From positions 1 through 64,000 of IMG/VR virus record IMGVR_UViG_3300045049_000286: a DNA stretch of 64,000 nt; one strand, given 5' to 3'. Shown piece by piece: positions 41,226 through 49,322 of this stretch. Origin of the DNA: a virus. The translations under genes and the position numbers were made by a program. The notes under the pieces are model-generated. The model was not told where the DNA came from and searched no databases. It was given only the letters and a program-made list of their open reading frames with translations. Each line of letters opens with the position of its first letter. Position 1 is the stretch's first letter.

Positions 41226-41757
41226 AAGCCCGGTCCTGTTCGGTCGCGTGGTGCGTCTGGATAGGTGCGTCCTGCAGGTGCCTTGTGTCGTGCGCGGGAC
41301 GCTGCGTCTACACGCGAAGGTACCGCATTTTTGTGAGTGCGGAGTGCGGCGCGCTGGGGTCTGTGGAGGGCTCGCGGGGGGCGCGCGGAGGTGTCGTGGG
41401 CCGCTCAATACCATGCATATGCAGGGCGTTTGCCCTTGGGTGTGACGTGCGCTACGCAACAGTGCAGCTCAGGTGCAGTGTGCTGGCTGCCGGCCAGTGA
41501 ATGGGGGAATGCGAATGTGGGCGCGGTGCATGGGGGGCGCTAAGGATGCGTTAAGGCCCCCTTTGCAGAACTTCCACAAGCTGAGTACACGCTGCCGCTT
41601 ACCGTACGTCCGCACCCCTTGGACAACGAGTAACGAAGGCCGAGGTCACACTTTTTGATCGTGACATCCGACATAGGCCGGGGCTAGACGCCACGCCACA
41701 TTCAGGTGATCTGACGACGGCAATCATGCAGATCATCTGCAGATTCCGCATATGACA
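41226..41757. other. 532-base gap upstream of the Lsr2-like gene
   Basis: No gene recognised. It holds a box GCATTTTTGTGAG (41325), a GCATATGC (41416), another GCATATGAC (41748), repeated TGCAG words (41464-41485), and the start of a terminator. It probably contains the promoter of the Lsr2-like gene and its AT-rich patches may be autoregulatory targets; that is inference. Confidence 0.5.
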
Positions 41758-41797
41758 AACGGCCGGCTGGGGGTGCATTTCCCCCCGACCGGCCGTT
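41758..41797. terminator. strong bidirectional hairpin terminator
   Basis: AACGGCCGG (41758-41766) with CCGGCCGTT (41789-41797), plus an inner GGGGG/CCCCC pair. Ends the leftward 41809-61178 block. Confidence 0.85.
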
Positions 41798-41808
41798 GCG
41801 ATGGAGCG

Positions 41809-42159
41809 TCAGACCAGCTCGCGCAGGCGCGCAGCGCGCTCGTCCAGGTGCGCGAGGATGTGCCGGCCACGCTCAACCAGCTCCGGGTACGCCAGGCCGT
41901 CCTCCTCGCCGTCGAGCAGCTCGGACACGTCGCTGATGGTGATGCGCTCGTAGGTCAGCAGCGTGGCGCCCTCGATCGCGGCGGCGACGAAGGCGTCGGT
42001 GGTGACCCCCATGATCTCCCCCGTCTCCAGCACCGTGACCGCGAAGGCGTCGCCGTCACTCTGGACGTAGACGCACGCCTCGGCGTCCCCAGTGCTGTCG
42101 ATGACCTCGAACCCATTAGGGAGGCTGCCGTAGGCCCATACCGGCGTCGTGGCGGTCAT
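41809..42159 (-). CDS. small unknown protein
   Basis: 116 residues from ATG 42159. A beta-rich domain (AYGSLPNGFEVIDSTGDAEA, CVYVQSDGDAFAVTVLETGE) then a helix (ISDVSELLDGEEDGLAYPEL). Overlaps the lipoprotein gene by four bases. Last gene of the leftward block, followed by a strong terminator. No family recognised. Confidence 0.58.
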   Translation of the reverse strand: MTATTPVWAYGSLPNGFEVIDSTGDAEACVYVQSDGDAFAVTVLETGEIMGVTTDAFVAAAIEGATLLTYERITISDVSELLDGEEDGLAYPELVERGRHILAHLDERAARLRELV

Positions 42160-42512
42160 TGCGGTGCTCCGTTCGTGGGAATGTCGGTCGGGATGGGTGG
42201 GTCCGTGTGGGGGTTCTGGGGGGCGCTCAGCATGCCGTCGGCGCAGCCGGCGAGCCAGCCGTCGTTGCGGTTGTAGTCCAGCGGCAGACCTTCGGTGTAC
42301 GCCTTCTGCTGGTCGTGCTCTATGCACAGGCGTACCGCGTCGTCCGTGTTCTTGGCGGTGGTGCCGCCGGCGACGATGTTCCAGCCGAACTGGTACCCGG
42401 GCGGGTAGTTGACGGTGCTGGCCACGCTGCCGGCGTTCGCGCCGGCGCAGGCGGTGAGGAACGCGAACGCCGCTGCGGCGGTGGCGGCGGCGAGTGCGGT
42501 GCGCGGTCTCAT
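42156..42512 (-). CDS. phage lipoprotein
   Basis: 118 residues with a lipoprotein signal peptide: hydrophobic ALAAATAAAAFAFLTACAG with lipobox LTAC (Cys21). The mature part (NYPPGYQFGWNIVAGGTT, AVRLCIEHDQQKAYTEGLPL) has several Gly/Pro turns. A membrane-anchored exported protein made by a phage might act in superinfection exclusion or host surface change; that is inference. GTG-free ATG start at 42512 with ATGA overlaps at both ends. Confidence 0.75.
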   Translation of the reverse strand: MRPRTALAAATAAAAFAFLTACAGANAGSVASTVNYPPGYQFGWNIVAGGTTAKNTDDAVRLCIEHDQQKAYTEGLPLDYNRNDGWLAGCADGMLSAPQNPHTDPPIPTDIPTNGAPQ

Positions 42513-42823
42513 TGTGGGTCTCCGAATCGCTCGGTCCAGCGCGCCAGCAGCTCCTCGGCCAGCGGCGTGACGGCCGTGATACGCCACGGGTAACTCACGT
42601 TGTAGAGGCGCTCGCCCGCATTTTCGGCCGTAATCCAGGTGACCGTGACCAGACCGTTGCCTTCCAGAACGCGGACCTGCTTGTTGTTCAACATGAGGTC
42701 GGCGCGCTCGATGGGCAGCTCGACGCTGCGGAGCTTGGCGATAAGAGCGGCCTGCTCCGGACTGAAAAACCGCGTCCCCTTCGGAGTGGGGTACGCGATG
42801 GTCTTGGTCTTGGGCTCGCTCAC
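42509..42823 (-). CDS. small unknown protein
   Basis: 104 residues. N-terminal basic part (TKTIAYPTPKGTRFFSPEQA) and a winged-helix-like body (LIAKLRSVELPIERADLMLN, VRVLEGNGLVTVTWIT). Could be a small DNA-binding protein; not proven. Overlaps the lipoprotein gene by ATGA. Confidence 0.5.
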   Translation of the reverse strand: MSEPKTKTIAYPTPKGTRFFSPEQAALIAKLRSVELPIERADLMLNNKQVRVLEGNGLVTVTWITAENAGERLYNVSYPWRITAVTPLAEELLARWTERFGDPQ

Positions 42824-42894
42824 AGGACTTCCTCTGATCGGGGATGTACGGCGTGCGCACCACCGTAGTAGTGCGCCACCGGTACGTCTCCGAC

Positions 42895-43380
42895 TCAGTC
42901 GGTGTCGGGCAACGGGTGCGTGGCGTGGAGCAGGCGCTCCTCGCAGTCGGTGCAGACCTTCTTTTCGGTGGTGCCGCCGCCCGGCTCGTAGACGGTGATG
43001 GTCTGGGTGCCCGGGTCCTGTTCGCAGTCCTCGCAGATCGGCCCGTTGTCGACGTCATGCTTCTCGATGATGGGCGTGAGGTCGACGCTCTCGACGGCCT
43101 CCTTGATGTCGTCGACTTCCTCATCCGCAGGCGGCTGGTAGGCCGGGTCGCTTCGGTCCGGCCCGTGGAACTCGTTGCCGACGAGCGAGATCCCCCGGGG
43201 AAGGGCGGCGTCGATCGCGGCGCGGTAGTCCCGCTCGATCCTGTCCAGCGCGCCGGCTGTCTCCATGCGCTCCAGCCACTCAGTGCTGCCGCCGTTGACG
43301 GCCTGGGTGACGGCGTCGCTTGGAGTGAGACCGTATCCGGTGCGGTTGTACCAGGTGCCGTAGGAGGTTGTGACGGTCAC
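42895..43380 (-). CDS. unknown protein with C-terminal zinc ribbon
   Basis: 161 residues. N-terminus TVTTSYGTWYNRTGYGLTPS and a helical middle (RIERDYRAAIDAALPRGISL), then an acidic part and a C-terminal Cys4 site (ICEDCEQDPGTQTI, KVCTDCEERLLHA). GGAAG upstream. Zinc binding likely, function unknown. Confidence 0.55.
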   Translation of the reverse strand: MTVTTSYGTWYNRTGYGLTPSDAVTQAVNGGSTEWLERMETAGALDRIERDYRAAIDAALPRGISLVGNEFHGPDRSDPAYQPPADEEVDDIKEAVESVDLTPIIEKHDVDNGPICEDCEQDPGTQTITVYEPGGGTTEKKVCTDCEERLLHATHPLPDTD

Positions 43381-43392
43381 CAGGGCTTCCTT

Positions 43393-43680
43393 TCAGGTGG
43401 TGGGTGGTGGGGTCGGCACGTACAGGCGTCGCCCGCCGACGTCGATGTCGTTGGAGAAGCAGCGCTCCAGCAGGGCCACGCGCTGGTCGTAGTCCATGTT
43501 CGCGAGGTGGAATTCGAGGATCTCCATGGAGGTCTTGCCGGCCTCCTTCGCGGTGGCCCAGACCAGGCCGCCGGCGTCGCGGACGCGCTGCTCCAGCTCC
43601 CAGCTCAAGATGATCGCGCTGACGACCACCCCGGGCTGGCCTTCGTGCTCAACGAGCGTGTAGGTGGGCGTGTAGGGCAT
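43393..43680 (-). CDS. unknown, paralog of the gene at 44317
   Basis: 95 residues from ATG 43680. The start YTPTYTLVEHEGQPGVVVSA and end VGGRRLYVPTPPPTT match the shape of the protein at 44317-44622 (YYTLAEHENVPGCVVAVA ... VDGRRMYIPLRE), so the two are products of a duplication. Function unknown. Confidence 0.6.
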   Translation of the reverse strand: MPYTPTYTLVEHEGQPGVVVSAIILSWELEQRVRDAGGLVWATAKEAGKTSMEILEFHLANMDYDQRVALLERCFSNDIDVGGRRLYVPTPPPTT

Positions 43681-43697
43681 GTACGCCCCTCTCGCGG

Positions 43698-44030
43698 TCA
43701 GTCCAGGTACTTCCTGCCGTCGATCTCTCCGATGCCGATGCGGCCGTCGCGGTAGTCCTCGTGGAGCGGCAGCATGAGGACCTTGTTGTCGGCCGTCCGG
43801 CAGCCGACCAGCACCCGCTCCGGGCTTCCCTCGCGAGCGCGGTCCAGGGCCTTCATGTGCTGGGCGACGTGCAGGTCTCCCACGTTCCAGACCACGAAGA
43901 CGTCGCCGTGCCACGCGCCGAGTTCGTCGATCGCCTTCTCGTAGTCGGCGCGCACCCGTGTGGTGTTGAAACTGGAGTCGGCGGTGATCGTGTTGTCCTC
44001 GCCGATGACGGCCTTCATGACCACGTACAT
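43698..44030 (-). CDS. small unknown protein
   Basis: 110 residues. Alpha/beta look (FNTTRVRADYEKAIDELGAW, VFVVWNVGDLHVAQHMKALD, RVLVGCRTADNKVLMLPLHE). No family recognised. Its ATG overlaps the previous stop by one base (TGATG). Confidence 0.55.
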   Translation of the reverse strand: MYVVMKAVIGEDNTITADSSFNTTRVRADYEKAIDELGAWHGDVFVVWNVGDLHVAQHMKALDRAREGSPERVLVGCRTADNKVLMLPLHEDYRDGRIGIGEIDGRKYLD

Positions 44031-44320
44031 CAGGGGTTCATTCCCTTCTCCAGGCGACGGTAGAAGTCGCGCAGCTCTTCCTCGGCCGCGTTCTGCGCCC
44101 GCTGCGTGGCCGTGTGGCCGGCTCCGTCGGGGCTGCAGCGCACACCGTCCGGGGTGGTGCGGCTGCTGGGGAACAGGACGAACAGCCGGACGTCGGTGGG
44201 TTCGTCGAACGGCTCCCTCGGCTTGCCGATGCGGAACAGTTCAAGGTCACCGACGGTTCCGATCGTGACGCCGCTCTTGTTCACGGCCCAGGTGATCTTG
44301 GGTGCCGGGCGGGGGCTCAA
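44030..44320 (-). CDS. small unknown protein
   Basis: 96 residues. KITWAVNKSGVTIGTVGDLE, LFVLFPSSRTTPDGVRCSPD and a helical RAQNAAEEELRDFYRRLEKG end. Coupled by ATGA to its neighbours. No family recognised. Confidence 0.55.
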   Translation of the reverse strand: MSPRPAPKITWAVNKSGVTIGTVGDLELFRIGKPREPFDEPTDVRLFVLFPSSRTTPDGVRCSPDGAGHTATQRAQNAAEEELRDFYRRLEKGMNP

Positions 44321-44622
44321 TCTACGCTCTCCTTCTTCTCTCGAAGCGGGATGTACATGCGGCGTCCATCGACGATGACCTTGCGGGTGAAGCCGGTCAT
44401 GTGGGCGCCGTTTTCGACGTCGGGGACGATACCGCCGGCCGAGGCGAAGCGGTCGTTGATCGCCTCGGCCGCCTCATCGGCCTCACTCCAGTCCTCGTAG
44501 ACGACGCCGCAGTGCTGGGTGATCTTGGCGCGCAGCACGGCCCCGGTGAAGGCGACCGCGACGACGCAGCCGGGGACGTTCTCGTGCTCGGCGAGGGTGT
44601 AGTACGAGGGCCTCTCGGCCAT
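44317..44622 (-). CDS. unknown, paralog of the gene at 43393
   Basis: 101 residues from ATG 44622. Shares the N-terminal YTLxEHExxPGxVV and C-terminal VxGRRxYxP patterns with the protein at 43393-43680, but the middle differs (VVYEDWSEADEAAEAINDRF). Overlaps the previous gene by four bases. Duplicated small phage gene, function unknown. Confidence 0.6.
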   Translation of the reverse strand: MAERPSYYTLAEHENVPGCVVAVAFTGAVLRAKITQHCGVVYEDWSEADEAAEAINDRFASAGGIVPDVENGAHMTGFTRKVIVDGRRMYIPLREKKESVD

Positions 44623-44659
44623 CGGCTGGCCTCCGTTTCTGTTGCGTCCTTGCGGTCCG

Positions 44660-45394
44660 CTAGAAGCGGATGTGCCGCTCGAACGCGGCCGGCACCAGGT
44701 AGGGCAGGCTCGCGTGGGCGGCGGCGCGGTGCTCGTCGCACAGGCCGCCCTCGGCGATGTCACCGCAGCGCTGGACGCCGTCGGCGTCGCCGGTGACCCA
44801 GGTGCAGTTCCCGTCCTCGGCCAGCGTCCAGATCTCCTCGAACCGAGCCTGGGTCAACGGCTTCTCGGTCCACCACTTCGGAGTGTGCTTCGTGCTGGCG
44901 AACTTCGGGTCGAACTCCTCCCCGTCCTCGGCCGTCAGTCCGTGCCAGCCGTACTCCATCGAGCCATCCGGGTAGACCAGGACGCGCCGCCGCTCCTCCT
45001 GGTCGTCCTTGCGCTCGTTCTCGATGTACACCTCGACGGGGTAGCCGAGCTGCGGGGTGTCGCGGACGAAGTGGCGCCAGACGCCGGGGAAGCCGCCTGC
45101 CTTCTCGATGCGCTTGCACTCCATGTACTCGTCGAACTGCGCGGCGGTGATGTCGCCCCAGTTCATCGTCTGGCCGATGGTGCGCCGGCACTCCTCCTCG
45201 GTGGCGACGCTGATGAGTTGGCCCTCAGCGTCCTTGTACATCAGCCCGTAGAGGTCCTCGATTGCTGCGACGCGGCGCTGCAGCTCGGGCCAGTTGTCCT
45301 CGGTGACGTGGCGCATCTGGACGTGCGCGGCGACGGCCGGGAAGACGATGGGGTACTCGCCGATGTTCGGCATGAGGTTGAAGGTCTCGGTCAT
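44660..45394 (-). CDS. unknown protein, C-terminal Cys site
   Basis: 244 residues. Middle region IENERKDDQEERRRVLVYPD and a C-terminal CTWVTGDADGVQRCGDIAEG, LCDEHR zinc-site pattern (C..C..C..H). The start TETFNLMPNIGEYPIVFPAV is beta-like. No family recognised. Good GAGGAG-type site upstream. Bordered by small gaps, so part of the same leftward unit. Confidence 0.58.
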   Translation of the reverse strand: MTETFNLMPNIGEYPIVFPAVAAHVQMRHVTEDNWPELQRRVAAIEDLYGLMYKDAEGQLISVATEEECRRTIGQTMNWGDITAAQFDEYMECKRIEKAGGFPGVWRHFVRDTPQLGYPVEVYIENERKDDQEERRRVLVYPDGSMEYGWHGLTAEDGEEFDPKFASTKHTPKWWTEKPLTQARFEEIWTLAEDGNCTWVTGDADGVQRCGDIAEGGLCDEHRAAAHASLPYLVPAAFERHIRF

Positions 45395-45396
45395 GA

Positions 45397-45714
45397 TCAG
45401 TTCTCCTCGGGCAGTAGGCCGTGCTCGGTGAGGTACTGGCGGTCGGCGGTGTTCTGGTTGAGCTTGGTCTGGTAGGTGCTGGTCGCGCCGGTGGCGGCGT
45501 GCCGTTGGATGGCGGCTTGGACGAGATTGCCGAGGGCGTCCCAGGCGTCGTGCTCCATCTCGAAGGGGCGGCAGTCCATGGTGGAGATCCGGCGGAAGAG
45601 GTCGGCTGCGGTGACGAGGTCCTTCACTTCCGGCGAGGGGTCGGGCAGGAAGTGGTGGGCTACGCCCCAGGGCTTGTCGTGCAGCTCGCTGGACATCACG
45701 GTCTTGATCTTCAT
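45397..45714 (-). CDS. small unknown protein
   Basis: 105 residues from ATG 45714, which overlaps the stop of the frameshifted gene upstream (ATGA). Helical (SPEVKDLVTAADLFRRISTM, HDAWDALGNLVQAAIQRHAA). No family recognised. Confidence 0.55.
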   Translation of the reverse strand: MKIKTVMSSELHDKPWGVAHHFLPDPSPEVKDLVTAADLFRRISTMDCRPFEMEHDAWDALGNLVQAAIQRHAATGATSTYQTKLNQNTADRQYLTEHGLLPEEN

Positions 45715-45988
45715 CCCCAGATCACCCCGGCTTCGTGGCGGTTGAAGGAGTCCATGTAGAAGTGGTGGTGCTCGGAGGAGCCGGCGTCCTTGGCCTTCTT
45801 GGGTGGGCGTTCTGCCAGTCGTAGACGCCCTCGGCGATGCCGTTGCGCTTGTCGGCGAGCTGCCACGGGGAACGTGCGCCGCAGGTGCGGTAGATGCTCG
45901 ACATGTACGTGCCGGTCTTCTCGGGGAAGGCGATGGAGCCGCCCGTACCGGGCGGGGTCTCCAGGTTGGTTCCGTGCTCGTTGGGCAT
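45711..45988 (-). pseudogene. small gene with an apparent one-base deletion
   Basis: From ATG 45988 the frame reads plausibly (HGTNLETPPGTGGSIAFPEK ... NGIAEGVYDWQNAHP) up to a CCC run at 45801-45803 and then becomes Pro/Thr-rich. One frame over, the sequence continues sensibly as KKAKDAGSSEHHHFYMDSFN, RHEAGVIWG and stops exactly at 45711 in an ATGA overlap with the next gene. A single missing C restores a 92-residue protein. Either a sequencing/assembly error, a real frameshift, or programmed -1 slippage. Confidence 0.7.
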
Positions 45989-46080
45989 GCGCCTCATCCT
46001 TGCATCACTGGCCGACAATGGCGGCTGACTTGCGCTTATCCGTTTTTTGTGCGGAATTCTCAGGGCCTATCCGGCCTCGG

Positions 46081-46425
46081 TCAGTAGTCCTGGACGTACA
46101 CCACGAAGGGGTGCCGGGCGTTGGGCCCCTCGGCGGGGCGCAGGCGGTAGATCTGGTCGGGCTTCTCGCTGGGCTGGGGCGCGCCATCGGCCGCGCCGCG
46201 TTTCCACACGAGCATGAGGGCGGCGCCGGTGGCGTCGGGCCAGGTCTCGCGGCGGCGGTGCTCATCGCGGGTGAGCTTGGGGACGCCCTGCTCGAACAGG
46301 ACGCCCTCCTTCTCTACCGCGCGCCGACGCAGGACGCGGTGGGCGACCTCGACGCTGGGGAACTCCTCGATCGGCCGCACGACCGGAACGTTGCCGGGGC
46401 GTGGGTGGAACTGGGCGTAGATCAC
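46081..46425 (-). CDS. small unknown protein
   Basis: 114 residues from GTG 46425 with GGAGG upstream. It reads VIYAQFHPRPGNVPVVRPIE, VEVAHRVLRRRAVEKEGVLF and ends YRLRPAEGPNARHPFVVYVQ. A compact alpha/beta fold likely. No family recognised. A terminator lies between it and the collagen-like gene. Confidence 0.55.
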   Translation of the reverse strand: MIYAQFHPRPGNVPVVRPIEEFPSVEVAHRVLRRRAVEKEGVLFEQGVPKLTRDEHRRRETWPDATGAALMLVWKRGAADGAPQPSEKPDQIYRLRPAEGPNARHPFVVYVQDY

Positions 46426-46462
46426 GGCGCTGCCTCCTGTCGGGGTCCTGCGGTGGAAATGA

Positions 46463-46492
46463 CGAAAGCCCCCACCTGGGCGGGGGCTTTCG
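46463..46492. terminator. hairpin terminator
   Basis: CGAAAGCCCCC (46463-46473) pairs with GGGGGCTTTCG (46482-46492), 11 bp, ending the leftward collagen-like gene. Confidence 0.8.
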
Positions 46493-46504
46493 CGGGCGCG
46501 GTGG

Positions 46505-46828
46505 CTATTGCTTGACCGGGGTGACCGGGACGTAGGTGCCGACGCTGCACGACGCGACACCGCTGGCGGAGATCACTGGGGAGGTGACGGTGTCGACGTA
46601 GTTGATGTTGACGTACGGCCCGCTGTTGTAGCTGCTGGACACGCACACGCCGAGCGCGGCCGGGGTGCTGTCCTTGGGCGCCGGCGCGGCGTCGCCCTGC
46701 GGACCTCGGGGGCCGGCGACTCCCCTTGCGCCCTGCACGCCACGGGGGCCGGCGTGGGTGAGAGAGACGGTGAGCGATGCGGCAGACAAGGCCACCGCGA
46801 CGGCGGCGAGGCTTATGAGGGCCTTCAT
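46505..46828 (-). CDS. secreted collagen-like protein
   Basis: 107 residues. Signal peptide (MKALISLAAVAVALSAASLT, VSLTHA) then a Gly-X-Y run of about six triplets (GPRGVQGARGVAGPRGPQG) and a Thr/Ser/Val-rich C-terminal domain (VSSSYNSGPYVNINYVDTVT) with two cysteines. Collagen-like repeats form trimers on phage tail fibres and bacterial surface proteins. With a signal peptide, it is likely exported. Start at 46828 preceded by GGAGC. Confidence 0.7.
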   Translation of the reverse strand: MKALISLAAVAVALSAASLTVSLTHAGPRGVQGARGVAGPRGPQGDAAPAPKDSTPAALGVCVSSSYNSGPYVNINYVDTVTSPVISASGVASCSVGTYVPVTPVKQ

Positions 46829-46915
46829 GAATGCTCCGTGGAGAGGCGGTGAGGTGAATGTGCGTGGATGTTATCGGGTGAGCGGGGAAATGCGCCGCCG
46901 TTCCTTGGCGATGGG

Positions 46916-47566
46916 TCAGGACTGCTGCGTGGCCGTGGTGAGGTCGATGTGCTCCATCCAGCGGCGGTGCCAGGTGGTGGACTCGCGGCTCATGATGTTC
47001 GCGGCCCACATGCGGACGACGTCGGCGGTGAAGGCGGCGCCGCCGGTGTCGGCGTCCTCGGAGTACTTCGCGGCGATGCTGGTGATGGACCAGGCGCGGG
47101 TGGTGGGCTCGTACTTGGCGACGCCCAGGGTCCTGCCGTTGACCTCGACGTTGAAAAGGCGCTCGTTGGTCCAGGGGTCCGGGTTGGGGCTGGGGACCAG
47201 GTCGATGCCGGCCAGGTGCTGGGAGGGGGTGGGCAAGATGGTGTCGCCGTACCAGTCGTGGCCCCGGATGTCGATGACGCACACCGCCTGGTCGGCGTGC
47301 TTGGGGTCGAACACGCCCGGGATGCCGCCCTTGGCGGCGAGGTGGCTCGGGTCGAGCGGGTCGGACATGTCGGGGCTGATGAAGCGGGACGCGACCTCGG
47401 CGACGGCGGCGGTCCAGGCGCGCAGCCAGGCGGTCTGGAAGTCCTCGCCGTCGGCGGTGACAGCGAACTCCAGCCGGTTGTTGTTGTGGGGGCGGGCGAA
47501 CACGAAGATCCACGAGGGGTGCGCGTCGACCTTGAAGTCGAGCTGCTCGGGCTGGGCGTTGCTCAT
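46916..47566 (-). CDS. unknown 216-residue protein
   Basis: AGGAGAG precedes ATG 47566. Alpha/beta look (FKVDAHPSWIFVFARPHNNN, AAVAEVASRFISPDMSDPLD, VCVIDIRGHDWYGDTILPTP). No recognised motif. It is bounded by hairpins at both sides and by a repeated GGACGTACAC element. Confidence 0.55.
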   Translation of the reverse strand: MSNAQPEQLDFKVDAHPSWIFVFARPHNNNRLEFAVTADGEDFQTAWLRAWTAAVAEVASRFISPDMSDPLDPSHLAAKGGIPGVFDPKHADQAVCVIDIRGHDWYGDTILPTPSQHLAGIDLVPSPNPDPWTNERLFNVEVNGRTLGVAKYEPTTRAWSITSIAAKYSEDADTGGAAFTADVVRMWAANIMSRESTTWHRRWMEHIDLTTATQQS

Positions 47567-47597
47567 GGTGCTCTCCTTTGAAAGGGGACTGGACGTA

Positions 47598-47642
47598 CAC
47601 GGCCCCCCACCCCCGGGATGCTTGCGGGGATGGAGGGCCGTG
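47598..47642 (-). terminator. hairpin terminator, duplicated gap type
   Basis: CACGGCCC (47598-47605) with GGGCCGTG (47635-47642) plus inner CCACCCCCG/CGGGGATGG-type pairing. The gap 47567-47652 and that at 47878-47957 share GGACGTACAC next to the hairpin. Confidence 0.65.
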
Positions 47643-47652
47643 AGCGTGCAGG

Positions 47653-47877
47653 TCAGCTCGGCGTCGGCTTGGCGGTGACGGGGGTGATGATGGGGCGGGT
47701 GAAGTCGAACTCCATGTCGTCCGTCTCCTGCGGGTGGATGAGGTTGTGGTAGACCTCGTGCGCCAAGCCGCGCGCGCCGCGCGGGATGTCGAAGGAGACC
47801 TCGACCTCGATGACCTGGGTGTCGTCGCCGCGCACGGGGAAGCCGACGTTGTAGGTGCCGGGCTCAAGCATCTGCAT
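47653..47877 (-). CDS. small unknown protein
   Basis: 74 residues from ATG 47877 (GGGAGCACC upstream). Beta-rich (GTYNVGFPVRGDDTQVIEVE) with a middle helix (GARGLAHEVYHNLIHPQETD). No family recognised. Confidence 0.52.
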   Translation of the reverse strand: MQMLEPGTYNVGFPVRGDDTQVIEVEVSFDIPRGARGLAHEVYHNLIHPQETDDMEFDFTRPIITPVTAKPTPS

Positions 47878-47910
47878 GGTGGTGCTCCCATTGGTGTGGT
47901 CTGGACGTAC

Positions 47911-47945
47911 ACGGGGCCCCACCCCGAGAAGGGATGGAGCCCCGG
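47911..47945 (-). terminator. hairpin terminator, duplicated gap type
   Basis: CGGGGC (47912-47917) with GCCCCG (47939-47944), extended by CCACCC/GGGATGG. Ends the gene at 47958. Confidence 0.65.
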
Positions 47946-47957
47946 TGCGCGAGCAGA

Positions 47958-48356
47958 TCAGAGGTGGACCGTCTCACCGTTGATCATGGTGAGCCCCGCG
48001 CCGCCCTCGTACTGGAGGACCGCGATGTTGGCCGCGTTGCAGTAGTCGGTGTCCTCGGCGGGGAGGTCGTGGCCGAGGTGGAGGAAGCGGCCCTCCCAGG
48101 CCCGGACCTGCTGGGTGGCCTGCTCCCAGGTCTCAGCGGTGACGGTGAACGTCGCCACCATCTTGGCCTGGAATGTGTAGGTCTGCTGTGCCACGGTCTT
48201 CTTCTTCTCCTCGGGTGGTTGGTGCTTGATGGGCACCCAGTCACGGGGGTGCCAGGAGATGCAGTGGATGCCGCTCCAGTCGTCCTCGACGGTGAGGCCG
48301 TTGGTGAACAGCCGCGCGCCGCAGCGGGTGCAGTCTCCGAGCGGCTTCCAGGTCAT
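47958..48356 (-). CDS. unknown protein with a Cys pair
   Basis: 132 residues from ATG 48356, overlapping the previous stop. TRCGARLFTNGLTVEDDW with a His-rich follow-up (SGIHCISWHPRDW) could be a zinc site; then QTYTFQAKMVATFTVTAETW, a beta-rich end. No family recognised. Confidence 0.52.
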   Translation of the reverse strand: MTWKPLGDCTRCGARLFTNGLTVEDDWSGIHCISWHPRDWVPIKHQPPEEKKKTVAQQTYTFQAKMVATFTVTAETWEQATQQVRAWEGRFLHLGHDLPAEDTDYCNAANIAVLQYEGGAGLTMINGETVHL

Positions 48357-48718
48357 GATTCGGGCCGGATGCAGTAGGCCCAGTCCTTCGGGCTGCACTT
48401 GTCGCCGCGATCCAAAGCCCACGGCCGCAGTTCGCGACCGCAGCGCGGGCAGGTCTTCACGACGGTGGTGGTGCCGGTCAGGGCGTCGCTGGTGCGCTGG
48501 ACCATCGGCATGAGCGCGTCGATGTCGGCCATGGTCAGGTCGACCTCGTGACTGGCTTCAAGGCCGTCGCCGTCAGGCACGAAGTGCTGGACGACCAGGA
48601 GGTCGGCGGCGTCGAGCTGCATCAGGCTGAGCCGTCCCGTCGGGGTGCCGGTGAGGACGGCGTGGACGAGGACCTCGATGCGGCCGTTCTCGTCGCAGTG
48701 GTCGATGGTGCAGGCCAT
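48353..48718 (-). CDS. unknown protein with Cys site
   Basis: 121 residues from ATG 48718. N-terminal CTIDHCDENGRIEV and C-terminal CPRCGRELRPWALDRGDKCS form likely zinc sites; the middle has a helix (LTMADIDALMPMVQRTSDAL). ATGA overlap with the next gene. No family recognised. Confidence 0.55.
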   Translation of the reverse strand: MACTIDHCDENGRIEVLVHAVLTGTPTGRLSLMQLDAADLLVVQHFVPDGDGLEASHEVDLTMADIDALMPMVQRTSDALTGTTTVVKTCPRCGRELRPWALDRGDKCSPKDWAYCIRPES

Positions 48719-48720
48719 GG

Positions 48721-49320
48721 TCAGCTCTCCTTGTCGATGCGGACGTACGGGTGGTGGGCGTTGGCGGTGTAGCGCAGGTGCACCCAGCGGTCGTCGAGGT
48801 CGGCCGGCGTCTCGGTGGTGAAGAACGACGTCTCCCAGTGCTGCCCGTCCTCGGCATGCCGGCTCTCGCGGATCGAGCCGGTGACCTTGTAGGCGTCGTT
48901 GTCGGTCGCGGCCTGGATCGCGAAGTGCCGGGAGACGCCGTCGGCGCGGGTCAAGGTGGCGTAGTAGGTCCGCAGCGGCATGGTGCCTTCGGCGTTGAGG
49001 ATGATCCGCTGGTCGACCCAGCCGCCGGTGTGGTGCCGCTGGTGCTGGAGTGGTGCGGTCACGCAGTCGCCGGTGAACACGAACTCGATCCGGAAGATCG
49101 GGTCGCCGCCGTCGTCGCCGAACACGCCGTCCGGGTGGAGGTTCTCGATGTCGAACTCGTCCCAGTCGCCGTCGTCGCGAAGTCCCTGCTTGGCGACCGG
49201 CAACAGGGACTTGGCGACCAGGCGGCACGCGTCCTCGTAGGTGGGGGCGGTGACGACGTAGACGTAAGAGCCGTCCCAGTAGGAGCTGTCCGGCTGGATG
49301 CACAGGGTGAAGGTGTTCAC
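48721..49320 (-). CDS. unknown 199-residue protein
   Basis: GTG 49320, AAGGAGAG upstream. Alpha/beta domain with SYWDGSYVYVVTAPTYEDAC, KSLLPVAKQGLRDDGDWDEF and a second part (TYYATLTRADGVSRHFAIQA). Two similar YVYVVTAPTYEDA/SRHFAIQAATDNDA halves suggest an internal duplication. No family recognised. Confidence 0.58.
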   Translation of the reverse strand: MNTFTLCIQPDSSYWDGSYVYVVTAPTYEDACRLVAKSLLPVAKQGLRDDGDWDEFDIENLHPDGVFGDDGGDPIFRIEFVFTGDCVTAPLQHQRHHTGGWVDQRIILNAEGTMPLRTYYATLTRADGVSRHFAIQAATDNDAYKVTGSIRESRHAEDGQHWETSFFTTETPADLDDRWVHLRYTANAHHPYVRIDKES

Positions 49321-49322
49321 GG

